A stretch of DNA of 54,462 nt, from positions 1 through 54,462 of the IMG/VR virus record IMGVR_UViG_3300025870_001402; one strand, written 5' to 3'. Source of the stretch: a virus. Under the pieces are notes generated by a model. It was not told the DNA's origin. It did no database searches and saw only the letters and a program-made list of their open reading frames with translations. Shown here piece after piece: positions 27,534-36,032 of this stretch; position 1 is the first letter of the stretch, and the number at the start of each line of letters is the position of its first letter. The position numbers were made by a program, and so were the translations under genes.

Positions 27534-27743
27534 ATGGTAAGTTTATTAAGAAAAGAATGGTTAATAGATCCAAAACTTAAAAAGTGGAATTCTGTTGACT
27601 GTACTGAGGTCGGTAAGTGTAACTGCAACACCGATAAAAATCATGTAGAACTTTGGGAACAAGATTCCTGTGTAAGAGGTAGAATAGATACAATAATTTG
27701 TACCCTGTGTGATACCATTAAATCATTTAGAATAGTACGATGA
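27534..27743 (+). CDS. Small Cys-rich protein
   Basis: 69 residues with two paired-cysteine sites (CNC and CTLC) plus isolated cysteines, DCTEVGKCNCN and TIICTLCDTIKS, consistent with a zinc knuckle. It is coupled by ATGA to another Cys-rich micro-gene. Function unknown. Confidence 0.5.
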   Translation: MVSLLRKEWLIDPKLKKWNSVDCTEVGKCNCNTDKNHVELWEQDSCVRGRIDTIICTLCDTIKSFRIVR

Positions 27744-27859
27744 TAGGTGGTATGGTGGACATGTCTTGGAACTGTGGTTGTGGTGCTCTTAATTCGGGCA
27801 CAAGAGAAACATGTGGTTCATGTGGGAAACCTAAACCCACACTTAAAATTATCTATTAA
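27740..27859 (+). CDS. 39-residue zinc-ribbon micro-protein
   Basis: Reads MIGGMVDMSWNCGCGALNSG, then ETCGSCGKPKPTLKIIY. CGC and CGSC form a complete CxC-x10-CxxC rubredoxin/zinc-ribbon-like site. It starts by ATGA overlap with the preceding Cys-rich gene, so both are probably translated from one message. Confidence 0.5.
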   Translation: MIGGMVDMSWNCGCGALNSGTRETCGSCGKPKPTLKIIY

Positions 27860-27883
27860 AATTTTAAACAGATATTTATTGTT

Positions 27884-28159
27884 ATGAAGATTGATTTTAA
27901 AAAGATACTTGAGGCGTATAAAATAAAAATTAGCCCAACTATAGAACAAAAAGATCTGGCACTAAAAAGATTGGAAATTTGTAAAGGATGTGAATTTCTT
28001 AAGGGTGGTGTTGAGGATAATTTTTGTAGTTGTGGTGCTTGTGGTTGTTTTATACATGGTAAGATATTTACTAATAAAGGGGATGAGTGTCCAAAAGGTA
28101 AATGGAGTGAAATAGACCGAGGACACTTTAAAACAAAAGTTAAAAACACATTAATATGA
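27884..28159 (+). CDS. Cys-rich zinc-binding protein upstream of ATP-grasp gene
   Basis: 91 residues. CKGCEFLKGGVEDNFCSCGACGCFIHGK...CPKGKW places seven cysteines in a C-x2-C, C-x-C-x2-C-x-C, C arrangement, as in small phage and bacterial zinc proteins with a C..C...CGC..K...CP..KW pattern. It is coupled by ATGA to the 681-residue protein and may be its partner. A TATTTATT element lies 4 bases before the ATG. Confidence 0.6.
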   Translation: MKIDFKKILEAYKIKISPTIEQKDLALKRLEICKGCEFLKGGVEDNFCSCGACGCFIHGKIFTNKGDECPKGKWSEIDRGHFKTKVKNTLI

Positions 28160-30201
28160 GAGCAGTTTTGGTAGGTAATGATTACCTTAAAGATAATAAC
28201 GGTAATTTTAGACACTTAGAAAGTAACACTTCTGTTTTACCTTCATTTGCAAGAGCCGAAGACTATTTTAACAAGTCCGTATTTGATCAGTTTCTTTTAG
28301 ATAATAACATAACAAGTATTGTCATTATAGATCCTTTAGGTTCTAACTTCGTACAAGATGGGTTAGACAAACAACATGACGGTAGTTCTCCTTACCAAAA
28401 GATTAGTCATATGTTATCTAATGTTTATGGTGAAACTCATAGTGTTAGTTTTATCACTCAAAATCAAGATGGGTCTTTACCATTGATCGAGGATGCAGAC
28501 GATAAATTAATCTTAAGAATTGCATATGACGACAATGCTTTAGTTGATGAATCATACTGTAAAGATAATTTCGGGTTTCTAAAATTGATATCTGACAGTA
28601 ATCCTAACTCATTACCTAACGTATTTTTTAATGACGGGAATGAAATTAGTGTAGATACTATAGGTACGACGATAACAAACAATGGTAACCATCCTAACTT
28701 TATTATTAAGGAAAGGTATCCTACGATCAACTATGGAAATTATCCTAAAGTATATAGAATTAATAGTGTTGAGGAATTAAACACACTTAAAAACGGATTA
28801 AATAGTAACGAATTACTTCAGGAATATATTTGTAACACTAACGATTTAATTGATGGTAAATTAAAAACGTACAGACATATTACAATACTATATGGAAGTG
28901 ACCTATCAGTTTTAAATCCGTTCGACGTATTCTGTCATTCTAATAGGTTACCAATAACAGATGCTGTGGATTACGATGGTACAACAAATGAACTATCCCC
29001 ATGGGAGAGACCTAAGTACTTACAAAAAACAGGGTCAACGGCAGCTTCGAAACTTTATACTGGATCTGAAAACGATAATGTTAAAAAAAGTGATGGTTCA
29101 TTAGTTAAACTAAAAGATCTTAGAGTAGGTGATACCCTCTCAAGTGTTATATTAACTGGTTTAGGACCTGATGACGAATCTCATATTAATTTTGTTTCGA
29201 ATATAAGTGATTTAAATCGTAGCGATATAGTATATTCGCCCGTATTTGATGGGCCATTTGGGGGTATGTCTTATACTAAAGAAGAAGGTCACGATCCAAC
29301 ATACAATAACCCAACCACATCTAACGAATGGGGTGGTTTTGCAAATACCAATACAGAATTATCAAACATTGGGTTTCCTGAAGGTGGTCGAATAACGTTC
29401 AATGCTTCTTGTGAGGGTAGTGCTCAAGTTATGTTTCTATTAGAGAAAGATGTATATGATGCAAACGGTAATGGTAATGAGGATACTGAACCCAATTACA
29501 CAACCGATTCAGTCACTATTAGTGGTACGGGGACTACGAAATATTCTCTTGAGATATCTCCGACTAATGAATATAGTTCTTTTGTAATGAAGGTCATGAC
29601 TCAAGATTTGGATGTCAATATATCTAATACTAAGATTACATCTTACGTAAGTGGACTCACCGATACTTCAGTTAGTACTGATAGTATTATTTCCGAAGAG
29701 TCGGGATTTTTTGAACACATAATAACCTTAAGTGGGGGTAAAACATATACCTTTTTAGGTAGAAGTCAAATCCTATCATCAGGACCAAATGAGGACTCGT
29801 ATCGATTCATGATTGCGGATAATTTATTGGTTGGGTGTAAAGTAATAACAAGAGAATTAAGTGGGGGGAACCTTATTCCCGAAACGATAGTTTCTATGGG
29901 TTATAGGTACGTCCATGAAGTTGCATATAGTATAGATGTCGAAGAGGTAGATTACTATTTCAGAACAGATAGTTCTGAAACCCCTACACAAAGTGTTATT
30001 CATCACAATAAAGAAGTGATTGGGTGTGGGTGTTACTATAAACAACTAGAATGGGCCAGGTGCTTTTGTAACAGTCCATGTATTTATGCTCCGGGTGAGT
30101 GTGATGACTCCCGTGGATTCATAGATTGTTGTTCTGCGGCACCCATTTGTGATGGAGGTTCATTTAACGCCGGACCTTGCGGTGATTCAGGTAAAGAATA
30201 A
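28156..30201 (+). CDS. ATP-grasp-like / Hint-like multidomain protein with Cys-rich tail
   Basis: 681 residues. Residues 1-280 resemble an ATP-grasp ligase: LILRIAYDDNALVDESYC, NFIIKERYP.INYGNYPKVYRI and LLQEYI...DGKLKTYRHITILYG. After residue 295 comes a Hint-like beginning (DGSLVKLKDLRVGDTLSSV). Its expected end, VHEVAYSIDVEEVDYYF and SVIHHNKEVIGCGCYY, appears some 300 residues later. Between them is a beta-sandwich insertion (about residues 395-500). The last 55 residues hold about 12 cysteines. A catalytic Cys at the Hint start is not evident (TGSEND), so self-cleavage is doubtful. Roles in peptide ligation or virion maturation are inference. Confidence 0.5.
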   Translation: MRAVLVGNDYLKDNNGNFRHLESNTSVLPSFARAEDYFNKSVFDQFLLDNNITSIVIIDPLGSNFVQDGLDKQHDGSSPYQKISHMLSNVYGETHSVSFITQNQDGSLPLIEDADDKLILRIAYDDNALVDESYCKDNFGFLKLISDSNPNSLPNVFFNDGNEISVDTIGTTITNNGNHPNFIIKERYPTINYGNYPKVYRINSVEELNTLKNGLNSNELLQEYICNTNDLIDGKLKTYRHITILYGSDLSVLNPFDVFCHSNRLPITDAVDYDGTTNELSPWERPKYLQKTGSTAASKLYTGSENDNVKKSDGSLVKLKDLRVGDTLSSVILTGLGPDDESHINFVSNISDLNRSDIVYSPVFDGPFGGMSYTKEEGHDPTYNNPTTSNEWGGFANTNTELSNIGFPEGGRITFNASCEGSAQVMFLLEKDVYDANGNGNEDTEPNYTTDSVTISGTGTTKYSLEISPTNEYSSFVMKVMTQDLDVNISNTKITSYVSGLTDTSVSTDSIISEESGFFEHIITLSGGKTYTFLGRSQILSSGPNEDSYRFMIADNLLVGCKVITRELSGGNLIPETIVSMGYRYVHEVAYSIDVEEVDYYFRTDSSETPTQSVIHHNKEVIGCGCYYKQLEWARCFCNSPCIYAPGECDDSRGFIDCCSAAPICDGGSFNAGPCGDSGKE

Positions 30202-30219
30202 ATTAAAAACTAAGTTATT

Positions 30220-30363
30220 ATGTCAGAAGTAAATAAAAATACCCTTTATAACAATAAAAATCAAATTAGACCAATTATTGATAAATCCTCTACGGAAGAT
30301 AAAACAAGTATTGAGAACCTAACTAATAGTTTTGTCCAACTAATAAAAGACAAACATCTTTAG
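30220..30363 (+). CDS. 47-residue hypothetical protein
   Basis: An ATG-started frame of 47 codons, Asn/Lys-rich, reading MSEVNKNTLYNNKNQ and ending TNSFVQLIKDKHL. The helical C-terminus and tight fit between the two neighbours favour a real small gene. No family recognised. Confidence 0.4.
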   Translation: MSEVNKNTLYNNKNQIRPIIDKSSTEDKTSIENLTNSFVQLIKDKHL

Positions 30364-30401
30364 TATTTGATTTATTAAAATATTATTCGTATATTATTTA
30401 T

Positions 30402-30659
30402 ATGAGTAATATTGAAAAAATACACGACCAATTTCCCGAACTTGAAGTTCTTCAGGCAGATGGGTTCGATGATGCAATTATTGGTTTAGAACCACTAAGT
30501 GGTAAATTAATCTATGACATCTCTAAAATGATAGACGTACTTTTGGAAGAAGGTTTATCTCATGAAGATGCAATAGAGTACCTAGATTTTAATGTACTTA
30601 ACGCATATGTGGGTGAAAATACCCCACTATATATTCACACTATAGAGGAAAGTTTATGA
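30402..30659 (+). CDS. Conserved small phage protein
   Basis: 85 residues. DGFDDAIIGLEPLSGKLIYDISKMID, followed by EDAIEYLDFNVLNAYVGENTP, matches a pattern I know from many large phages and giant viruses, where it is always hypothetical. It is coupled by ATGA to the next gene. Confidence 0.65.
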   Translation: MSNIEKIHDQFPELEVLQADGFDDAIIGLEPLSGKLIYDISKMIDVLLEEGLSHEDAIEYLDFNVLNAYVGENTPLYIHTIEESL

Positions 30660-30856
30660 GTCTAAGTAAAACATATAAAAAGGCGTTGAAGGTTATTGAT
30701 AGTTGTCACACTAAGGAACAAATCAAAGGAGCCACAAATTACGTAAATCTTTTTCTTAGTCACTTCACCAAAATGGGTGAGGACTCCGAACTAATAAAAA
30801 TATACTATACGGAGTTAAATGGGTCGATTCAAAATAAGTTGAATGAGGGTTTCTAA
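30656..30856 (+). CDS. Small helical protein
   Basis: 66 residues (MSLSKTYKKALKVIDSCHT and on), amphipathic helices, no motif recognised. Overlaps the previous gene by 4 bases and rmlC by 14, so it is part of a coupled three-gene unit. Confidence 0.5.
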   Translation: MSLSKTYKKALKVIDSCHTKEQIKGATNYVNLFLSHFTKMGEDSELIKIYYTELNGSIQNKLNEGF

Positions 30857-31385
30857 GACCAAAATAAAAGATTGTTACATAATTGAGTACGATAAGTATT
30901 TCGATGAAAGAGGACACTTCTCCGTACCTTTTAATGTGGGTGATTTTAACAACCAAACAGGGTTAGACTTCCAAATAGTTCAAGAAAACGAATCCTTCTC
31001 AAAAAGGAACACTATAAGGGGTCTGCATTTTCAAAAACCCCCATTCGAACAATCTAAATTAGTAAGATGTATCCATGGTAAAGTCACAGATGTGATTGTG
31101 GATATTAGAAAAACATCTGACACTTATGGTGAGGTGGTTACGGTTGAGTTGGATGAACACGATGTTAAATCCGTATTTGTGCCTAAAGGATGTGCACATG
31201 GATTCTCAACACAATCATCGGCGGTATTCCAATACAAAGTTGATAATCAATACAATAAGGATAGTGAGTGTGGTATAATCTATAACGATCCCGATCTTAA
31301 AATAGAATGGAACGTAGATCATAACCCCAAAATAAGTAAAAAGGATTTATTACTTCCCTTTTTAAAAGATTTAGATATTTATTAG
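30843..31385 (+). CDS. rfbC: dTDP-4-dehydrorhamnose 3,5-epimerase
   Basis: 180 residues, typical length for RmlC/RfbC. FDERGHFSVPF, NTIRGLHFQ (catalytic His), KLVRCIHGKVTDVIVDIR, VFVPKGCAHGFSTQ and VFQYKVDNQY (catalytic Tyr region) are all in order. It epimerises dTDP-4-keto-6-deoxyglucose on the way to dTDP-rhamnose. The RmlA, B and D steps are not in this window, so it must use host intermediates or genes elsewhere. It probably feeds the glycosyltransferase block at 13104-19158. Confidence 0.92.
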   Translation: MRVSKTKIKDCYIIEYDKYFDERGHFSVPFNVGDFNNQTGLDFQIVQENESFSKRNTIRGLHFQKPPFEQSKLVRCIHGKVTDVIVDIRKTSDTYGEVVTVELDEHDVKSVFVPKGCAHGFSTQSSAVFQYKVDNQYNKDSECGIIYNDPDLKIEWNVDHNPKISKKDLLLPFLKDLDIY

Positions 31386-31397
31386 TAAACTATTATT

Positions 31398-31667
31398 ATG
31401 TCAAAAGTCATTAAATTAAAACAAGAGGATCTTGAGAAGTTAGTTCAAGACGTAATTAACGAACAAGAAGAGTGGAAGGGTTCCACAGATCCTGAGATAA
31501 TGCAAATGGGTCAAGAAGGTCCTGAAGAAATGGGTGACGAACCTGAGAGTGTAGAAAGTGACGAAGATGGTGTCCCACTTAGATTGGGTAAAGATGGTAA
31601 AGGTAATTATTTTGTCTTTAAAGACGACGGATCGGAATCACCAACAGTATTCAAAATAAATAAGTAA
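31398..31667 (+). CDS. Small acidic protein with possible capsid-targeting N-terminus
   Basis: 89 residues. MSKVIKLKQEDLEKLVQDVINEQ is an amphipathic helix ending INEQ. A strongly acidic linker (EEMGDEPESVESDEDG) and a small beta domain, PLRLGKDGKGNYFVFKDD, follow. The N-terminal helix resembles that of the 492-residue protein at 36864-38342. It is followed by a strong terminator. Confidence 0.5.
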   Translation: MSKVIKLKQEDLEKLVQDVINEQEEWKGSTDPEIMQMGQEGPEEMGDEPESVESDEDGVPLRLGKDGKGNYFVFKDDGSESPTVFKINK

Positions 31668-31670
31668 TAT

Positions 31671-31696
31671 AAACCCCACACAGTGGGGTTTCTTAT
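31671..31696 (+). terminator. Intrinsic terminator
   Basis: AAACCCCAC (31671-31679) and GTGGGGTTT (31683-31691) pair perfectly with a 3-base loop, followed by a short, imperfect T-rich tail. Confidence 0.75.
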
Positions 31697-31719
31697 TTAA
31701 AATCAAACTATTTATCAAT

Positions 31720-32559
31720 ATGAAGTTATCTTTTCTTTTTGAAGAACTGAGCTCTAAAAAAGTTCAGGCAATTATAAAACGTAAACCTGATTTTTTCCAA
31801 AACAGAGTTAGGTTTGTTTTGGGTGCAAATAATGGTGTGTTTGATTTTGAGATACATATAAGTCCTGAAGATATTGGTGACTATGTTGGTGGTGACTACA
31901 ACATACGTAGTTACACAACTAAAGATAATAGAAAAGTTGACATTGGACTTTTTGAAACCATATTAGATGGTGATACTTTCGATATTTATGAAAATCACTA
32001 TTACGATGGAGATTGGGAGTCAGTTTTAGATTATTATCTAAGTCCCGAAAATGAAGAGACAATTAAAGGTTTCGTCAATCAACTAATTAAGAGGGAAGGT
32101 AAGGAAATGGAGGACCATGAGGGGGAGACTTTACAGGACCTAATTGATCAGTACGACACTGAAGACCACATTAAAAATGTTTTAAGGGATAGTTTAAGTA
32201 ATGCCCAAGCAGATGACTATGTAAATTACCTAAAAGACCAATTAAGAGAATGTTTGATGGAATATGGGAATATTAAAAGTTTTGACCATGAAGGGGTTAC
32301 ACTTAAAGTAGAATTCTCAACAATGATGGATATGTTAGGTCTCGATGTCGATGATGTAGATGTGATAGATAAGATGGACGAGGATTGTGGATACGACCCT
32401 AAATGTTATTTCGAGGAAATGTTTTATAAAAACACTTACGACTCACCTAAGTTTAGTCCTGATGATAGATATTCTGGAGATGCTAGTAACGATGATGTTA
32501 ACGACATGATTAAAGAAAGATTAGGAGAGATCGAATACGATTATAGATTGAAGGTATGA
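31720..32559 (+). CDS. Acidic phage protein, possible capsid cargo
   Basis: 279 residues, very rich in Asp/Glu. The N-terminus MKLSFLFEELSSKK fits a short capsid-targeting helix with an LFE cleavage-like site. The remainder alternates YEN/DGD acidic strands and helices with no known motif. It overlaps the following 607-residue gene by 4 bases. A TATTTATC element lies 4 bases upstream of its ATG. Confidence 0.5.
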   Translation: MKLSFLFEELSSKKVQAIIKRKPDFFQNRVRFVLGANNGVFDFEIHISPEDIGDYVGGDYNIRSYTTKDNRKVDIGLFETILDGDTFDIYENHYYDGDWESVLDYYLSPENEETIKGFVNQLIKREGKEMEDHEGETLQDLIDQYDTEDHIKNVLRDSLSNAQADDYVNYLKDQLRECLMEYGNIKSFDHEGVTLKVEFSTMMDMLGLDVDDVDVIDKMDEDCGYDPKCYFEEMFYKNTYDSPKFSPDDRYSGDASNDDVNDMIKERLGEIEYDYRLKV

Positions 32560-34379
32560 GATTAATAGAAACAATTTACGAACTTATTCTTGAGGCGAGA
32601 CCAAAAGAAATTTACAACAAATACTATTCAGACATAGAATGGAATGTGTTTCTTAACATAATAAGTTTAGACCCTAAAACAAAACTTAAAGAAATACCAA
32701 AAGATTATGAGATAGTAAAGATTGGTAAGTATGCTAAGTTACTTATTAAAATGTTTAAATCGGGTAAACTAAAACCCGAGGATTACCCGAAGGCAAAAGA
32801 GTACCTCACATTAGTCTACAAACACCAAGTACCTGTTGATTCAAACAAAGTAAAAGAACTCGGTGACTTGTATGCCCTTGTAGAGAAATACTATGTTAAG
32901 GATGGGGATCGTAATTATTTTGATGTGGTTAATAATTTGACTGATTCTGATCATAAAGTATTAATGAGTGGTGAGAAATGGATCATATACACCCCAACAA
33001 CTGAGAAGGGAGCCGCTTACTTAGGTCACGGAACACAATGGTGTACCGCTTGGGGACCATATTCAACTAATGACCAATATAAAGGACGTAGTAACCACTT
33101 CTCACAACACAACAACAAAGGAAGTCTATATGTTATTGTGAAAAGGGACGAACCAACACAGAAATTCCAATTCCATTTTGAAACTAAACAATTTATGAAT
33201 CCCGCGGATAGAGGAATTTCTACCTCAGATTTCTTTAACAAACATAGGGAAGTTACAAAATACTTCTTCCCATCATTGTTTGATGATACACCAGTCGACA
33301 GTACTGAATTAGATAGAATGGATTTCTTAGGTTATGTGGATGTGGCCACATTAACTGAAAAAGAGATTGGGGATACCGACAATAAGTTGGTAGAAATACT
33401 AATTAATAACAATGGTGACGAACTTATTGAAAAACTAAATGAGGGGTCATTTATTAACGACGGTAATGTATTAGATGTGTCGTCGGACCAACGAGACAAT
33501 AATAGAATAGTATTTACACTTAGTGAGATAGGTGATGACGTTGAAACGACAAAATATGCGTTAGATGGGTATAAGTCCGCTTCAGGTCATTATTCAGATC
33601 ACGGGGAATACCTTAGGAGTGACATAACAGATACTGACGAAGATCAGCAAAAAGAAATATTAACACCAATACTCGAAGCATTCTACGATAAAAATTATAT
33701 CCCTTATGCAAACAGTCGTGATGAATTTATTAAGAAAATAAGTTTTACGTATTTTGATGAACTTATCAATGATCTTGCAGATGAATACTCACAGTTAAAT
33801 GAGGAGGGTGTTAGGTCCGCAAACGAAGTTAAAGAGAATGAAATAACAAAGTATATAGACATTGATGAAGATCGTAATAGTCATGACATATACATACCGG
33901 TAATGAGGTTAGCTCTGTTTATATCCAAAGAAAATATTACACAAATAACCGATAGTGAGAGTTTATTTGATGCATATGTTGATAGTAAAGATCTTAACTA
34001 TGAGTACGAGAACCCAATGTGGGAAATTCCATTAGAACAAGTATCACTTAAAGATATGGAAACCCATATCGAGGGTTACTCATCTAAATTAGAAGAAGAA
34101 TTTGAATCACATCCCGAATGTGAAAAATCAAGAAACGAGTTACAAGAAATACTAAATAAGTATTTTACAAAATATGGTGGTTATAATACGATATACCGTT
34201 TTAATAACGAACATGTACAGGTAACAATACAAGATAAATTCGATTGTGAAAAGAATGGAGTACCTGTAGAGGTTATAATCGAAGAGAAAGGTGAACAAAA
34301 AAGAGAACGATACACAGGTACTATCTCAATTGAGAAAGTGAAAGAATACATTTCCATGGAACCCCTTATGGAAGAATAA
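32556..34379 (+). CDS. Large protein with WCTA-type domain, possible capsid cargo
   Basis: 607 residues. It begins MRLIETIYELILEARPKEIY, a T4 Alt/internal-protein-like targeting helix with LILE as a possible prohead-protease site. Residues about 140-225 carry GHGTQWCTAWG, GSLYVIVKRD, KFQFHFETKQFMNP.D, a module common in large phage proteins that recalls the PcfJ layout (Cys after G-T-x-W, then a short strand pair). The C-terminal 380 residues are acidic repeats without a recognised motif. It ends before a Bacteroidota-type promoter. Virion-packaged enzyme is an inference. Confidence 0.5.
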   Translation: MRLIETIYELILEARPKEIYNKYYSDIEWNVFLNIISLDPKTKLKEIPKDYEIVKIGKYAKLLIKMFKSGKLKPEDYPKAKEYLTLVYKHQVPVDSNKVKELGDLYALVEKYYVKDGDRNYFDVVNNLTDSDHKVLMSGEKWIIYTPTTEKGAAYLGHGTQWCTAWGPYSTNDQYKGRSNHFSQHNNKGSLYVIVKRDEPTQKFQFHFETKQFMNPADRGISTSDFFNKHREVTKYFFPSLFDDTPVDSTELDRMDFLGYVDVATLTEKEIGDTDNKLVEILINNNGDELIEKLNEGSFINDGNVLDVSSDQRDNNRIVFTLSEIGDDVETTKYALDGYKSASGHYSDHGEYLRSDITDTDEDQQKEILTPILEAFYDKNYIPYANSRDEFIKKISFTYFDELINDLADEYSQLNEEGVRSANEVKENEITKYIDIDEDRNSHDIYIPVMRLALFISKENITQITDSESLFDAYVDSKDLNYEYENPMWEIPLEQVSLKDMETHIEGYSSKLEEEFESHPECEKSRNELQEILNKYFTKYGGYNTIYRFNNEHVQVTIQDKFDCEKNGVPVEVIIEEKGEQKRERYTGTISIEKVKEYISMEPLMEE

Positions 34380-34412
34380 TTAGTATATTCTAAAAATATT
34401 CTTAGAATTTAG

Positions 34413-34442
34413 TTGTATATAATAAAATAATTATTATCTTTG
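34413..34442 (+). promoter_or_regulatory. Bacteroidota-type promoter
   Basis: TTG at 34413-34415 and TATCTTTG at 34435-34442, 19 bases apart, match the TTG/TAnnTTTG consensus of Bacteroidota sigma factor. It drives the gene at 34470 and probably the small genes after it. Confidence 0.8.
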
Positions 34443-34469
34443 TCAGTATAAAGGTAAAAATTATATATC

Positions 34470-34757
34470 ATGACAATTAAAGAAATTCAATTCGAACCCC
34501 ACCAAGTAGGTGGATTCAAATCCAAAACTAACATTAAAGATAATATAGATATCTCCATTGTATGTGGTCAGTTTTTCTACTGTTCACCGAGAGCTAACCT
34601 ATCACACCCACTTGAATACGATTCTTATGAGATTGCCATTTTTAGAGATGGTGAGTTCACAAGGGAATTCTATGACGAGTTTCATGGTGATGATGTAGTC
34701 GGATATATAAGTGAAGATGAAATTACAAGTTTAATTAATAAAATAAAAAAATCATGA
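34470..34757 (+). CDS. Small hypothetical protein
   Basis: 95 residues. VCGQFFYCSPRANLSHPLEYDSYEIAIF reads like a beta-sheet domain. The C-terminus is a short helix, TSLINKIKK. First gene after a consensus host promoter, so likely expressed early. Coupled by ATGA to a 36-residue membrane protein. No family recognised. Confidence 0.55.
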   Translation: MTIKEIQFEPHQVGGFKSKTNIKDNIDISIVCGQFFYCSPRANLSHPLEYDSYEIAIFRDGEFTREFYDEFHGDDVVGYISEDEITSLINKIKKS

Positions 34758-34864
34758 TACCAAAATTCGAAGATTTAAATCCAAAACTACAAGGGTTCGT
34801 AATAGGTGTGGGAGTTACACTACTTACGGTTTTTACTACAGGAATATACTTAACACATTTTTAA
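34754..34864 (+). CDS. 36-residue single-pass membrane protein
   Basis: MIPKFEDLNPKLQGFVIG is followed by a hydrophobic helix (GVTLLTVFTTGIYL). The ATGA overlap with the previous gene and one-base spacing to the next gene support translation. Confidence 0.5.
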   Translation: MIPKFEDLNPKLQGFVIGVGVTLLTVFTTGIYLTHF

Positions 34865-34865
34865 A

Positions 34866-35351
34866 ATGATATTATTTAATAATCTTAGATACAAAATATT
34901 CTGTGATATGGATGGTGTTCTTGTCGATTTCGAGAAGGGTTACTTTGAACTCACAGGTTTAGATATATCGGGTCAGTGGCACACCACACCTGAATTTTGG
35001 AACCCTATAAATGAAAAGGGTCAGGAGTTTTGGGACAATTTAGAATGGATGAAGGACGGTAAAAAGTTATGGTCGTATATTGAAGAATATTATCCCGTAC
35101 TATTGTCCTCCCCATCTCGTAACGGATACGGATCGAGAAAAGGTAAAAACTCTTGGGTTAATAGAGAGTTGCCAGGAGTACCACTTCTATTGGAGTACTC
35201 AAACAATAAAAAGAAATATGCAGGTGAAGACTGTATATTAATTGATGATAGGGATTCTAACATAGAACAGTGGATATCTAATGGTGGTATAGGTATTTTA
35301 CATAAAGATTTTGATACTACCGTAATTGAATTAGAAAAATTAGGATTATGA
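34866..35351 (+). CDS. HAD-family phosphatase, 5'(3')-deoxyribonucleotidase-like
   Basis: 161 residues. CDMDGVLVDF is HAD motif I (nucleophile and acid Asp), LLSSPS fits motif II, and ILIDDRDSNIEQW is motif IV. The small cap (WHTTPEFW and on) resembles deoxyribonucleotidases seen in phages, which may trim nucleotide pools. Coupled by ATGA to the bPH2 gene. Confidence 0.75.
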   Translation: MILFNNLRYKIFCDMDGVLVDFEKGYFELTGLDISGQWHTTPEFWNPINEKGQEFWDNLEWMKDGKKLWSYIEEYYPVLLSSPSRNGYGSRKGKNSWVNRELPGVPLLLEYSNNKKKYAGEDCILIDDRDSNIEQWISNGGIGILHKDFDTTVIELEKLGL

Positions 35352-35809
35352 TTAATAACACAAATAGTTTTCAAACAAATTTAAATGGATCATCAGTTGA
35401 TAAACCATCACAATGGATAAAAATACCTTGGTTTGTATTGGCCATAGGTGTAACATATTTCTCACCAGAATTTGGTTTAATCCCTTTGGTAATATGGTTA
35501 TACCATGTAGTTGACCTATACTTTTGGTCATGGACATATACCTCAGATTCCATTATTGAGAGAAGGGGTATATTAAACGTGAATACAGAAGAGATACAAT
35601 ACTTTAGAATAAAAGACGTTCAATTGTATGAACCATTTCTATATAGGTTAGTCGGGTTGTCTAAAATCATTTTAATCACCTCAGACAAAACAAAACCAAT
35701 TATAGTACTTGATGGTATTGTGGATGGAGAAGGTAAACGAGAGATGTTTAAAACGTTCGCCCTGAAGTCAAGAAGGTCTGAAGGTATACGTGAATTTGAC
35801 ATTAGATAA
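35348..35809 (+). CDS. Membrane protein with bacterial PH domain (bPH2)
   Basis: 153 residues. Two hydrophobic segments (about residues 25-55) are followed by TYTSDSIIERRGILNVNTEEIQYFRIKDVQLYEPFLYRLVGLSKIILIT, which is the bPH2/DUF304 (YdbS/YdbT-like) pattern: a short repeated strand pair with an I..I.DV block. Such proteins sit in the inner membrane with the PH-like domain in the cytoplasm. The role in the phage is unknown. Confidence 0.75.
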   Translation: MINNTNSFQTNLNGSSVDKPSQWIKIPWFVLAIGVTYFSPEFGLIPLVIWLYHVVDLYFWSWTYTSDSIIERRGILNVNTEEIQYFRIKDVQLYEPFLYRLVGLSKIILITSDKTKPIIVLDGIVDGEGKREMFKTFALKSRRSEGIREFDIR

Positions 35810-35828
35810 AAAATTATGTATATTTATT

Positions 35829-36032
35829 ATGAAACAGGTATTAACCATGATTTATTTAAGTTCGGTTGACTCGTACTATGATCAACAAACAGGTCTTGTT
35901 TATGTATGTAAATCAAAATCATGTAGGGACACCAATGAAGGTATAATACTAAAAGAGATGAAGGAGCAATGGTGGGAAAGTCTCACATCTTCAGATCTAT
36001 CAAGGATCCACTCAAATGGGGGTTTGTATTAA
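35829..36032 (+). CDS. Small hypothetical protein upstream of mgsA
   Basis: 67 residues from MKQVLTMIYLSS, preceded directly by a TATTTATT element. An earlier ATG at 35790 would overlap the bPH2 gene. Contains VYVCKSKSCRDTNEG and a helical C-terminus. Ends one base before mgsA. No family recognised. Confidence 0.45.
   Translation: MKQVLTMIYLSSVDSYYDQQTGLVYVCKSKSCRDTNEGIILKEMKEQWWESLTSSDLSRIHSNGGLY

Noticed and set aside
28156-30201. Active intein in the ATP-grasp/Hint-like protein
   Set aside because: No Cys/Ser/Thr nucleophile is seen at the Hint-like start and the following insertion is very long; only a Hint-like layout is claimed.
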